Origin: an uncultured Gammaproteobacteria bacterium
Lineage (GTDB): Bacteria; Pseudomonadota; Gammaproteobacteria; SZUA-152
Assembly: GCA_913009875.1 (NCBI GenBank)
Contig: CAJVYS010000006.1
Coordinates: 1 to 51,146, forward strand
Reading direction: 5' to 3'
Length of the DNA stretch: 51,146 nt
In this document: positions 9,051 through 17,231 of the stretch, piece by piece
Numbering within the stretch: the stretch's first letter is position 1
Layout: each line of letters begins with the position of its first letter
The notes under the pieces: model-generated
The model's input: the letters and a program-made list of their open reading frames with translations, nothing else
The model's database searches: none
Told to the model about the DNA's origin: nothing
Program-made: the position numbers and the translations under genes

Positions 9051-9118
9051 GCCTGCTTCCTCTCACTGCATACAAAGAGTTTATTAATTATTTCTAACCC
9101 GTTGCGAAACATCAGCCG

Positions 9119-9300
9119 GTAGGAGCGGGCCATGCCCGCGATGGATTTGCTAAATACCGCAGAGGGTGTTGTTTTAACCTTGTGGGAGCGGCTTCAGCCG
9201 CGAAGAAATCTGGATTTGTCCTTCGCGGCTGAAGCCGCTCCCACAGACTAGCTCTCTCCTATAATAGCAATTAGCAATCGCGGGCATGGCCCGCTCCTAC
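9119..9300. repeat. Nested REP/BIME-like palindromes between fadI and fadE
   Basis: Two palindromic repeat families are nested. The outer arms (9119-9142 and 9277-9300) carry GTAGGAGCGGGCCATGCCCG and its inverse. The inner arms (9181-9205 and 9221-9245) carry GGGAGCGGCTTCAGCCGCGA and its inverse. The right outer arm overlaps the fadE stop: the TAG of GTAGGAGC is the fadE stop codon. This resembles the REP elements of Pseudomonas and relatives, which are mobilised by RAYT transposases; no RAYT gene is in the window. Confidence 0.92.
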
Positions 9301-11753
9301 GCTTTTTCCGTGCGGCACACCAGTGCATCTTTCTCGAATTCGTCCACGGCGATGGCCTCACGGCGGGCATTATCGGCAGCCTGCCATTGTTCGTACTCCA
9401 CGTCATTGATCACGCGCAGGCGGTACGCATCGGCCATCAGTTCGGCCTCCGGTGCACTCGCCAGTTCGCCGTTGCGCACCGCCGTACGGACACGCTTCTC
9501 CAGTGGCGCCACGGCCACTATCGCCGCCAGCGCATGTTCCAGGACGCCAATGGCATGGTGCGTGTCCTGCGGGGCAAACAGGCCCCGGGTGAGGCGGTCA
9601 CGCGCCTCTGAGGGCGCCAGCAGCAGGTCGGCGCACTGGTGCCCAAGGCGATCCGAGGGGCCATGAAAGGGACGGCCCAGTGGGAATACCACGAGCCGCA
9701 TCAACCAGGCCGCCGGGCGGCTGGGGAAGTTTTCGAACAGGCCATTGAAGCCAAGCTGGATCTCATGCAAGGCATGTTCGCACACCCATTGCAGTAACGG
9801 CAGATCCTGTGCCGGGCGGCCCTGATCCTCGTAACGCTTGAGCGCAGCGGAAGCGAGGTATAGCCAGCTCAGCACGTCCGCAAGACGGCCGGAGAGTTTT
9901 TCGCGCCGCTTGAGGCTGCCGCCCAGCACCAGCATGGAGACATCGGAGACAAAGGCAAAGGCGGCACTCATGCGCGTCAGCTGCTGGAAATAGCGCCGCG
10001 CCGGATTGCGTAGGGCGCCATGCAGCGGCGTGTGGGCGAACTGCGCGCCGGTAAGGCCAAGGAACAGACTGCGCACGGCATTGGAGATGGCAAAGCCGAC
10101 GTGGCCGGTAAAGGCCGGATCAAAGGCCCCGGCATCCTTGGCCGCCACGGCCTGCATCTCACGCAGCACGAAGGGGTGGCAGCGCACCGCACCCTGGCCG
10201 AAGATGATCAGGCTGCGAGTGAGGATATTCGCCCCCTCCACGGTGATGCTGATGGGGATGGCCTGGTAGACCCGTCCGGCGAAGTTACGCGGCCCCATAC
10301 AGATACCCTTGCCGCCCTGCACGTCCATGGCGTCATTGACCACCGTGCGCATAGCTTCAGTGAGCTGATATTTCACCACCGCAGAGATGACCGACGGGCT
10401 CTCGCCCTGATCCACGGCGACGGCGGTGAGGGTGCGCGCGGCGTCCATCATATAGGTCAGCCCGGCGATGCGCGCCAGTACCTCCTCCACGCCCTCGAAG
10501 CGGCCAATGGGGGTCTTGAACTGCTTGCGCACACGGGCGTAGGCACCGGTCGCACGGCTCATGAGTTTACCGGCGCCGGTGGACAGGGCGGGCAGCGAGA
10601 TGGAGCGTCCGGCGGCCAGGCATTCCATCAACATGCGCCAGCCCTGCCCGGCACGTGACTGTCCGCCGATGATCCAGTCCATGGGAATAAATACATCGCA
10701 GCCACGGGTCGGCCCGTTCATGAAGGCCTGATTGAGGGGAAAATGACGGTTACCGACCTCCACACCCGGGGTGTCGGTGGGGATCAGGGCACAGGTGATA
10801 CCGAGGGCTTTCTTTTCGCCAAACTCATCGCCCAACAAACCATCGGGGTCAAACAGCTTGAAGGCCAGACCCAGCACCGTGGCCACCGGGCTGAGGGTGA
10901 TATAGCGCTTGTCCCAGTTGAGGCGGATGCCCAGCACATCGGACTCGCCGTTGAAATCGGCCCGACAGACCACACCCGCGTCGGTCATGGCGGCCGCATC
11001 GGAACCGGCCTCGGACGAGGTGAGGGCAAAACAGGGGATCTCCTCGCCCGTCGCCAGGCGTGGCAGATAGTGGTTTTTCTGCTCATCGGTGCCGTAGCGC
11101 AGCAGCAGCTCGGCGGGGCCCAGGGAGTTGGGTACCATCACCGTCACCGCCGCGGTGATGGAGCGGCTGGCCACCTTCATCACCACCGCGGAATGGGCCA
11201 GGGCGGAGAACTCGAGACCGCCGAAGTGGCGCGGAATGATCATGCCGAAGAAACCCTCGGCCTTGAGATAGCCCCAGACCTCCGGTGGCAGGTCACGGTC
11301 GACCTGGGTGATGTGCCAGTCGTCGATCATACCGCACAGGGTTTCCACCGGACCATCGAGAAAGGCACGCTCGTCGGGTGTCAGCTTCGGTGGCGGGGTC
11401 TCCATCAGCCGCGACCATTTCGGCATGCCGGAAAACAGTTCACCATCCCACCATACGCTGCCGGCCTCCAATGCCTCGCGTTCAGTATCCGACATGGCGG
11501 GCATGATTTTACTAAAACGTTTAAACAGACGATCCGTCAGCCAGGCGCGGCGCAGGGAGGGCACATTGAGCGGCACCGCGATGGCGAGGAACACGACCCA
11601 GGCCAGTGCCTGCGACCCAGGCCCAGCTCCACCCCACAGGCCCCAGGCGATCAGCAGCGCCGCCAGCAGCAGCGAGCCGGACAACAGCGACAGGCGCAGG
11701 TAAAACACCAACCCCAGGGTGACAACGAACAAACCGGTCCAGACAATACCCAT
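9297..11753 (-). CDS. fadE: Acyl-CoA dehydrogenase FadE
   Basis: An 818-residue protein, close to E. coli FadE (814). Two hydrophobic N-terminal segments in residues ~1-60 (FVVTLGLVFYLRLSLLSGSL...) are typical of FadE and anchor it to the inner membrane. The acyl-CoA dehydrogenase core follows, with CFALTSSEAGSDAAAM, WDKRYITLSP and the FAD-domain GGKGICMGPRN. A FadE-specific C-terminal domain ends in VCRTEKA. It performs the first oxidation of beta-oxidation, acyl-CoA to trans-2-enoyl-CoA. The stop codon TAG is supplied by a REP element. It is upstream of and co-directional with fadI and fadJ, but the REP array may attenuate or stabilise the shared transcript. Confidence 0.96.
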   Translation of the reverse strand: MGIVWTGLFVVTLGLVFYLRLSLLSGSLLLAALLIAWGLWGGAGPGSQALAWVVFLAIAVPLNVPSLRRAWLTDRLFKRFSKIMPAMSDTEREALEAGSVWWDGELFSGMPKWSRLMETPPPKLTPDERAFLDGPVETLCGMIDDWHITQVDRDLPPEVWGYLKAEGFFGMIIPRHFGGLEFSALAHSAVVMKVASRSITAAVTVMVPNSLGPAELLLRYGTDEQKNHYLPRLATGEEIPCFALTSSEAGSDAAAMTDAGVVCRADFNGESDVLGIRLNWDKRYITLSPVATVLGLAFKLFDPDGLLGDEFGEKKALGITCALIPTDTPGVEVGNRHFPLNQAFMNGPTRGCDVFIPMDWIIGGQSRAGQGWRMLMECLAAGRSISLPALSTGAGKLMSRATGAYARVRKQFKTPIGRFEGVEEVLARIAGLTYMMDAARTLTAVAVDQGESPSVISAVVKYQLTEAMRTVVNDAMDVQGGKGICMGPRNFAGRVYQAIPISITVEGANILTRSLIIFGQGAVRCHPFVLREMQAVAAKDAGAFDPAFTGHVGFAISNAVRSLFLGLTGAQFAHTPLHGALRNPARRYFQQLTRMSAAFAFVSDVSMLVLGGSLKRREKLSGRLADVLSWLYLASAALKRYEDQGRPAQDLPLLQWVCEHALHEIQLGFNGLFENFPSRPAAWLMRLVVFPLGRPFHGPSDRLGHQCADLLLAPSEARDRLTRGLFAPQDTHHAIGVLEHALAAIVAVAPLEKRVRTAVRNGELASAPEAELMADAYRLRVINDVEYEQWQAADNARREAIAVDEFEKDALVCRTEKA

Positions 11754-11784
11754 AATTTCTCCTGCTTATCTTGCACCTGACGGA

Positions 11785-11949
11785 TTATTGGAAAACCTCT
11801 GATTTAAGCGTTTCCTGCAGACCTCCCACGCTTTCTGTTTCTGATGCCACTTCCAGTACCAACTGTCGCAGTCGCATCAACTTCTTTCGCACGGCTGCCG
11901 GATAACCATTGAATACTTCCGCGACGTCTGAACATTCAATGTCATTCAT
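11785..11949 (-). pseudogene. Truncated DUF1801 (YdhG-like) protein remnant
   Basis: This 54-codon ORF, absent from the ORF track, starts MNDIECSDVAEVFNGYP and continues with AVRKKLMRLRQLVLEVAS and ETESVGGLQETLK. That is the N-terminal third of DUF1801 proteins, where a conserved W-G/Q-P-S-Y segment normally follows the ETLK motif. Here ETLK is followed by SEVFQ and a stop, so about two thirds of the domain is missing. It sits between fadE and the YiiX-like gene on the same strand. It is most likely a gene remnant; a functional short protein cannot be excluded. Confidence 0.65.
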
Positions 11950-11964
11950 GGCGGGCGCTATCAC

Positions 11965-12906
11965 TTATCGTTTAACCGTTTCCGGCGAATCAAGCGGGGA
12001 AGCAGGCGCATCACCCTCAAAATTTTTATCGCCATCCGGCCGATCCTCCTGTGGAGCGGTCCCAACCTGCACGGGAATCATGCCTTCCTCGCCGGGAATA
12101 AAGCATTCGTTTTCGCCATTGCACACCACGCCCTCGGTATCCCAGGGTAACTGGCGGTAAACGGCCAGGTCGTTCAGCCCCAGCAGCGGATATTTAATAA
12201 TTTCGAAATAGGGTGAGGTGTCGAAATCGCGCGGCACATAAAGGCGGGTGTTGCGCTTGTAGAGCTTGATGGTGCCATTCTCCTCACGGTGGATTACCGG
12301 CAGAATGGGGAACTGCACCGAGGAAAAGGCCGAGGCGATCATGGTCGAACACACGGTGCGGGTCGACAAGCCGATATTGTGCTCGAACAGACTGGAGCGC
12401 CAGCGGCGCGGAATAACGCCGTAGGGAAGCAGAAAGCGCGCCAGATCCAGCAGCTGGCGCACATCGTATTCTTGCCCCAGGTGCTTTGCAGCAAAGGCCA
12501 GCACCCGTCCCGCATCCGTGCGCGACAGGCCTGCCGGGCGGCAGATTCGCACATGCTCACCGGCATACTTCTTCAGCGGGGAAATGACCGTACCCTCGCC
12601 CAGCAGCGGCTCGATGATAAGCTGGTCCGAGGGATCGCCATCGTACAACCAGCTCACATGCTCGCGTACGCTCTCGTCTTCGATATCGTGTAATCGGCCC
12701 AGATACAGCGCCGAGTGCGTCCACTGGCTCTGGGTAATGGTCTTGATCACCTCGCTGACTCGCGCCCGCCCCTCCACCAGCAGCACATCGCAGGGGCGGA
12801 TCTCAAAACCCAGGCGTTCAAAATCACATTGCGGCACGCCTGATGGCCCATCCTCACGGATGAGCCAATCGATGATCTTCCTGCCAAGCCAGCTAAACGG
12901 ATTCAC
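11965..12906 (-). CDS. YiiX/YebB-like permuted NlpC/P60 family protein
   Basis: A 313-residue cysteine-peptidase-like protein of the permuted papain/NlpC-P60 type. The His motif comes first (TQSQWTHSALYLGRL, residues ~58-72). The Cys motif comes later (STRTVCSTMIASAFSSV, ~180-196), the order seen in YiiX and LRAT-like proteins. Between them are EPLLGEGTV and the GQEYDVRQLLDLARF segment common in this group. Likely acts on peptide or amide bonds, or on lipids, at the envelope. There is no clear signal peptide; the start MNPFSWLGRKIIDWL is amphipathic. A Pro/Asp-rich tail (residues ~275-313) is probably disordered. Confidence 0.8.
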   Translation of the reverse strand: MNPFSWLGRKIIDWLIREDGPSGVPQCDFERLGFEIRPCDVLLVEGRARVSEVIKTITQSQWTHSALYLGRLHDIEDESVREHVSWLYDGDPSDQLIIEPLLGEGTVISPLKKYAGEHVRICRPAGLSRTDAGRVLAFAAKHLGQEYDVRQLLDLARFLLPYGVIPRRWRSSLFEHNIGLSTRTVCSTMIASAFSSVQFPILPVIHREENGTIKLYKRNTRLYVPRDFDTSPYFEIIKYPLLGLNDLAVYRQLPWDTEGVVCNGENECFIPGEEGMIPVQVGTAPQEDRPDGDKNFEGDAPASPLDSPETVKR

Positions 12907-13062
12907 GCCAATATTCAGTTTTTACCATCAAGTCTTCGCCATCATAGTTACTTATCCATAGATAACAACAATCTGCCTTTCGATTAAGCATAGTTTGCGA
13001 AAGCGGTGTTTTCATGTCGGTGAGAAATAACCAGGAAGAAAAGCGGGATCTGGGTCACGCTG

Positions 13063-13155
13063 GGGCTGGAGGCTGGAGGCTTACAAGCCAGCACGGCACC
13101 ACAACGACCACCCCTCAAGCCTCATGCCTGCAGCCTCAAGCCTCAAGCCTCAACT
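13063..13155. repeat. Heptad-type inverted repeat (GGCTGGA / CTCAAGC units)
   Basis: In the 286-bp gap before the AEC transporter there are 7-bp units: GGCTGGA twice plus GGCTTAC on the left, and CTCAAGC, CTCATGC, CTGCAGC, CTCAAGC, CTCAAGC on the right. The two sides are roughly complementary and could fold into a long imperfect hairpin. No gene, and no clear promoter, is seen in the rest of the gap. Confidence 0.7.
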
Positions 13156-13192
13156 AAGCTATAATCCCCCGCCCATCCCAGCCGGATATCCC

Positions 13193-14107
13193 ATGACTGA
13201 AATCCTCACCCAGGCCGCTCTGCTGATTCTCGCCGGCACCCTGTGGAATGCCTTCCGCATTGGCGGGCAGGAGCCGCAACTGGTGCGCCGCGCTATCGGC
13301 GACCTGGTCTACTTCCTGCTGCTGCCGGCGCTGGTACTGTCAGTGCTATGGTCGGCGCCGCTGGGACTGGACAGCCTGCGCATCGCAGGCAGCGCCGCCG
13401 CGGGCGTGATTGCCGGGCTGCTGCTGGCCGCACTGTGGTACGCCTGGCGCAGTACCCCACGCCATCGCGCCGGGGCCCTGATCCTCGCCGCCGGCTTCCC
13501 CAACGCCACCTACCTCGGCCTGCCGGTGCTGGAACACACCTTCGGCCCCTGGGCACGCAGCATCGCCATCCAATACGACCTGTTCGCCTGCACCCCGCTG
13601 CTGCTCAGCGTCGGCATCCTGCTGGCGCGCAACTATGGCAATCACGAAGAAACCGGCCCGGTATGGCAGGCCCTGCTGAAAGTCCCGCCACTGTGGGCGG
13701 CGCTGGCGGCCATCGCCCTCAACCTCGGCGAGGTACCACGCCCCGAGTGGCTGGGCGGCTTGCTGGAGATGACCGGCAGCGCAGTGATCCCGCTGATGCT
13801 GTTCGCCCTCGGCCTCAGCCTGCGCTGGGATCCCGAAGCCGCGCGCCGCCTGCCCACGGTGGTGCCGGTGTTGCTGATCCAACTGGCCCTGACGCCGCTG
13901 CTGGTGTGGGGACTGGGTGGGGCCATAGGCCTCACCGGCGACACCCTCGCCGGGGTGGTGCTGGAGGCCGCCATGCCCAGCATGGTGCTGGGGCTGGTGC
14001 TGTGCGACCGCTTCGGCCTCGACACCGGCCTCTATGCCGTCACCGTCACCCTCGGCACCGCCCTCAGCCTGCTCACCCTGCCGCTGTGGTCCGGCCTGCT
14101 GCTGTAA
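13193..14107 (+). CDS. AEC (auxin efflux carrier) family transporter
   Basis: A 304-residue membrane protein with about ten hydrophobic segments in two inverted halves. AEC features include the central helix AGFPNATYLGLPVLEHTFG and the C-terminal EAAMPSMVLGLVL. Family members export small carboxylates or amino acids; the substrate cannot be told from the sequence. The ORF track begins at MPAASSLK inside the upstream repeat. I use the ATG 23 codons later (MTEILTQAALLILAG), where the first membrane segment starts. Very GC-rich, single gene, no obvious operon partner. Confidence 0.88.
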   Translation: MTEILTQAALLILAGTLWNAFRIGGQEPQLVRRAIGDLVYFLLLPALVLSVLWSAPLGLDSLRIAGSAAAGVIAGLLLAALWYAWRSTPRHRAGALILAAGFPNATYLGLPVLEHTFGPWARSIAIQYDLFACTPLLLSVGILLARNYGNHEETGPVWQALLKVPPLWAALAAIALNLGEVPRPEWLGGLLEMTGSAVIPLMLFALGLSLRWDPEAARRLPTVVPVLLIQLALTPLLVWGLGGAIGLTGDTLAGVVLEAAMPSMVLGLVLCDRFGLDTGLYAVTVTLGTALSLLTLPLWSGLLL

Positions 14108-14144
14108 TGGCCCGAAAACAGGGTAAACTACCCACCCGGCATTT

Positions 14145-14177
14145 ACCCGGCAACCATATATGTCGTGTTCAGGGCAT
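14145..14177. repeat. Degenerate copy of a dispersed ~30-bp repeat
   Basis: CCCGGCAACCATATATGTCG then TGTTCAGGGCAT resembles the CCCGGCCATCTAATATGCCG plus TGTTCAGG sequence at 15320-15348 and its inverse near 36915-36945. This copy is the most diverged of the three. Confidence 0.5.
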
Positions 14178-14232
14178 CAAGAATGGCCCGGATTAAGCAT
14201 GGTCACCGGGTTAGCAATGTATAGAGAGCGGA

Positions 14233-15177
14233 ATGCGTATTAACCCCAACGCCCTGACCGGTTTCGGCCTGTTGATCTTCACCCTGCTGTTCACCACCGG
14301 CATGGCCACCCACAGCCTGCCGGTCCAGGCCGAATCGCTGTTTTACACTGAAAGTGAAAGCCTGCAACCCCTCACCGTCGACAGCGCCGCCGAACTGGAG
14401 GTATTCTTCGACCGGCAAGGCTACCACTGGCCACCGGGCGACCAGGTTCCCGCCATCGCCCTGCAACGCCTGCCGCCGGATTTCACCAACATCCGTAACA
14501 GCACCGCCCGCAAGCACCTGTTCCTGCGCGCCCTGCTGCCCATCGTGCTGGCGGAAAACCGCCGCCTGCGCGAACAACGCCAGCTGGTGCTGCTGCTACT
14601 GGACAATCCACCTCTGGCGAATGGAAAACTGGAAAAATGGCTGACCGAAACGGCCCGCAAATACCGCATCCGCGGCGACCTGCGCACGATAGAGAATCGT
14701 GTCGAGCTACTGAAGAGACTGGACGAAATCCCCACCGCACTGACCCTGGCCCAGGCCGCCCTCGAATCCGGCTGGGGCACCTCCCGCTTCGCCCTGGAGG
14801 GCAACAGCCTGTTCGGCCAGTGGACCTACAAAAAGACCGGCGGCCTGACTCCGCAAGACCGCGCCGAAGACGCCACCCACTCGGTCAAGGCCTTCCCCAA
14901 CCTGCAGGCCTCGGTACATGCCTACCTGCATAACCTCAACATCGGCCACGCCTACGAAGAGCTGCGCGACACCCGCGCCCGCCTGCGCGCCGCCGGCCAG
15001 AAACCGGACCCGCTGCCATTGGCCGCCCATTTGCAACGCTACTCACAACGCGGCGAAGACTATGTGCGGGAAGTCCAACGCATGATCACCAGCCGTGACT
15101 TCGTCGCCCTGCACCTCGACGGTGTCAGCGAACCGCGCCTGGTAGCATCGAATACGATGGAAAACCAGGAATCGTAG
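14233..15177 (+). CDS. Glucosaminidase-domain protein, Bax-like
   Basis: A 314-residue exported protein. A signal peptide (LLIFTLLFTTGMATHSLPVQA) covers residues ~11-34. The glucosaminidase (GH73-like) domain is clear from LTLAQAALESGWGTSRFAL and GNSLFGQWTYKK. The Glu in ALESGWG is the likely catalytic residue. It corresponds to E. coli Bax in order and size and presumably cleaves peptidoglycan glycan strands in the periplasm. Its stop codon TAG lies inside a degenerate REP arm, as for fadE. Confidence 0.9.
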   Translation: MRINPNALTGFGLLIFTLLFTTGMATHSLPVQAESLFYTESESLQPLTVDSAAELEVFFDRQGYHWPPGDQVPAIALQRLPPDFTNIRNSTARKHLFLRALLPIVLAENRRLREQRQLVLLLLDNPPLANGKLEKWLTETARKYRIRGDLRTIENRVELLKRLDEIPTALTLAQAALESGWGTSRFALEGNSLFGQWTYKKTGGLTPQDRAEDATHSVKAFPNLQASVHAYLHNLNIGHAYEELRDTRARLRAAGQKPDPLPLAAHLQRYSQRGEDYVREVQRMITSRDFVALHLDGVSEPRLVASNTMENQES

Positions 15178-15291
15178 CAGCGGGCCATGCCTGCGATGAA
15201 CCCCGTCCGGATGGGGAGCCATTAATCTGTGGGAGCGGCTTCAGCCGCGAAGAAAGCCGGAACACCATTCGCGGCTGAAGCCGCTCCCACA
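15174..15291. repeat. REP-like palindromes downstream of the Bax-like gene
   Basis: A single degenerate arm GTAGCAGCGGGCCATGCCTG (15174 on) supplies the TAG stop of the preceding gene. It is followed by a complete hairpin 15228-15291 with GGGAGCGGCTTCAGCCGCGA and its inverse around an 18-bp loop. Same two families as at 9119-9300. Confidence 0.9.
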
Positions 15292-15310
15292 AATTTTCCT
15301 GAAGAGCCCT

Positions 15311-15460
15311 TTATTATTAACCCGGCCATCTAATATGCCGTGTTCAGGACTTCAGTCAGCGTGCTCTGTTGAGCGCGTTGATTTTGCGATTTGCCACATG
15401 ATGACAAGTCCGGCGCTGAGGCTATCGGAGCGTTCTATCAGCGGGCTATCCATAAAGACG
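15311..15460. repeat. Source copy of a 150-bp sequence duplicated in inverse at 36802-36951
   Basis: The last ~110 bp of the MipA/OmpV gene plus ~40 bp downstream recur, reverse-complemented and ungapped, at 36802-36951, with about ten mismatches by eye (roughly 93% identity). The downstream part includes the dispersed CCCGGCCATCTAATATGCCG motif. Confidence 0.9.
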
Positions 15461-16215
15461 GCATTCGATAACATGTCATAGCGAAGCAGGCCGATGAGTG
15501 ACAGTTTGTTGAAACGTTTATGGATCACTAGTGTGATCCGGCTGCCACTGTAACCTTTTTCGGCATCGTATGCTGGTCGTGTTGAGAGTGAATCTTCCGT
15601 TGATACGTCGTAAAAATAGCCATGATAACGCCGTGTTGCGTAGATGGGGCCCAGTGAAAGTTCCCATCTTGAATGATTGTAGTGGTGTTTTATATTGATG
15701 AATGGTGCAAATGTCCAGCCGTGATCAGCGAGAGACAAATCATCTTCATTGATGGAAAAGGCGGCTCGCAGGGGAAGCTCCAATGACAGGTGAGTCTTTT
15801 TGTTTTCTGACTGCCATAACCGGTTAATGAGTGATGGGCCGATTTCAAATGTCGGGTCCAGCCGTGCCATCCCCTTGCGGGCGCTATTATCATCCGGACT
15901 GGCGGGCAGGCTGGCGGCAAGACTAAAATCGAGTGTGACTGTTTTGGTGGTATAGAGAAATCCTTGTATGCGCCCATCGCCGACCTTGAGGCGTTCGCCT
16001 CGATAGATTATTGCGGGAAAGGGGAGCACAAGTGTACTGTCGCTATTGGAGCCACGGTAGTGGGGTAGCCGCATGCCTGCAAGGCCTGCAGAAACCTCCC
16101 AGACAGGCAGTTGCCCGGCCCAGGCTAAAGGAGTCGCGATGAATAATTGCAATAATAAAAGATTTTTGAATGGTCCGTTCATCATGTAATCAAGCACCAC
16201 TTCCATCCTCGTCAT
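15352..16215 (-). CDS. MipA/OmpV family outer-membrane protein
   Basis: A 287-residue outer-membrane beta-barrel. A signal peptide (NLLLLQLFIATPLAWAG) ends near residue 33. The MipA/OmpV family start WEVSAGLAGMRLPHYRGS follows, then alternating beta strands. The first Met has a good AAAGG ribosome site 6 bp upstream; MM at residues 11-12 is an alternative. MipA in E. coli scaffolds murein synthesis and hydrolysis enzymes; for OmpV-type relatives the role is unclear. The C-terminus (ARST-EHAD type) does not end in the usual aromatic residue. The gene is less GC-rich than its neighbours, and its 3' end has a partial copy at 36.8 kb. Confidence 0.9.
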   Translation of the reverse strand: MTRMEVVLDYMMNGPFKNLLLLQLFIATPLAWAGQLPVWEVSAGLAGMRLPHYRGSNSDSTLVLPFPAIIYRGERLKVGDGRIQGFLYTTKTVTLDFSLAASLPASPDDNSARKGMARLDPTFEIGPSLINRLWQSENKKTHLSLELPLRAAFSINEDDLSLADHGWTFAPFINIKHHYNHSRWELSLGPIYATRRYHGYFYDVSTEDSLSTRPAYDAEKGYSGSRITLVIHKRFNKLSLIGLLRYDMLSNAVFMDSPLIERSDSLSAGLVIMWQIAKSTRSTEHAD

Positions 16216-16577
16216 GGTGAACCTTTAATGCATATGCCCCATCTGACACGACGGTCTTCACGTTATACTGGAAACCTACTGCATCGAAGATATATTTTTT
16301 CAATGTTTTATCGTGGCCTTTGGGAAACCCTTTCTCCTGAAAAAACCATCGCGACAATTTCCCCACCACATGTGATATCAATACCCGTCACCGTCATATT
16401 TGCGCTGTCCAATTCGTCGCAAATGCTTTTTTATATCCACAGGAAGCCAAGCAATATAAAGATTATTACCAATGCTCAGGCTGTTGAGATTGGTGGCGTT
16501 GCATTGTTTTTCATTGCGCGCCTTCCATGCCCGAAAAACAATCTTTCGATATTTATAAATATGCACTAATGTTTAGT
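16216..16577. other. 362-bp stretch without a supportable gene
   Basis: AT-rich spacer between mipA/ompV and the decayed membrane-protein gene. Three short ORFs overlap on both strands. Two minus-strand ones (16378-16566 and 16190-16381) abut with a 4-bp overlap, but neither resembles a known family to me. It may be a further decayed region. Confidence 0.4.
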
Positions 16578-16914
16578 TTACAACCTGACTGTTTTCTTGT
16601 TTTTATTTTTGCGCAGAAAAATAAACCATGCCAACCAAAGAAATAGCGACATGGCAATGGCGGTAAAGATCGCCGGCTTTGGGTCACTCAAACTGCTTTG
16701 TGATCCGGCATAGACTGCAATAAATGCGTAGGGAATAGTGCCGATGGCGTAATAGAGTAAAAACCGCCGCAACGTAAAGTGGATTTATTTGTGAGGCTGC
16801 GGCCAATGCCGACTCGATATCTTCTACGGTCAATATTCCCGTTGTTTTGATCAGAATAAAGGTAGATGCAAAAACAGCCGCCAAGGTCAGTGAAAGTGTG
16901 ATTAGCTGTCTCAT
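16578..16914 (-). pseudogene. TVP38/TMEM64 (VTT/DedA-like) membrane protein, internally deleted and frameshifted
   Basis: Two adjoining ORF pieces in different frames belong together. The N-terminal piece (MRQLITLSLTLAAVFASTFI..., then EDIESALAAASQINPLYVAA) matches the start of VTT-domain proteins. The C-terminal piece (RRFLLYYAIGTIPYAFIAVYAGSQSSLSDPKPAI) matches their end. The ~100-120 residues that should lie between, including the core VTT motif, are absent, and the join shifts the frame near 16775. The gene is therefore broken. It is followed, in the upstream direction, by a fragment of an SDR gene. Confidence 0.7.
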
Positions 16915-16927
16915 AGCTTGGCCAATA

Positions 16928-17116
16928 TCATCCTGTTTTCATAATGGTGATTTCATTGTCTATGTGATTAAAATCGAAATCATTATCCAGAAAAGTCGGC
17001 GTAACCTGTATGCCTGCATTGTTGATGATCACGGAAATGTTCGGGTGGTTGTCGGTGATCTTTCTTATCGTCCTTTCGACATCCATCTTGTTGGCCAGTG
17101 AACATCGATTCGGCAC
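16928..17116 (-). pseudogene. Fragment of a short-chain dehydrogenase (SDR, DltE-like)
   Basis: This 62-codon ORF contains NKMDVERTIRKITDNHPNIS followed by VIINNAGIQVTP. It includes the SDR NNAG motif and a DFDFNHIDNEI stretch like the alpha-4 region of DltE-type oxidoreductases. Both the N-terminal TGxxxGxG cofactor motif and the downstream YxxxK catalytic part are missing. With the neighbouring VTT fragment it marks a decayed locus just upstream of a divergently transcribed, intact TetR gene. Confidence 0.65.
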
Positions 17117-17151
17117 ATTTTTTGTTCAAGGAAGCGTTTGGCTGCATCGAT

Positions 17152-17209
17152 TTGACAGTGTCAAGTTCCCGTCGGTGTGATTGTTGGCAATAAACTTGAC
17201 GATGTCAAG
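17152..17209. promoter_or_regulatory. Two perfect palindromes upstream of tetR (probable TetR operators)
   Basis: TTGACAGTGTCAA (17152-17164) and CTTGACGATGTCAAG (17195-17209) are both perfect inverted repeats sharing the TTGAC/GTCAA half-site, with centres about 44 bp apart. They lie between the TetR gene and the decayed divergent SDR gene, where autoregulatory TetR operators are expected. The TTGAC cores also resemble -35 boxes. No convincing -10 was found. Confidence 0.6.
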
Positions 17210-17231
17210 ATAGGCGTGTAAAAAGCCATCC

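Noticed and set aside
16190-16566. Two abutting minus-strand ORFs (62 and 63 residues)
   Set aside because: No recognisable motif, no clear ribosome site, and they lie in a decaying region; recorded only as an unassigned stretch.
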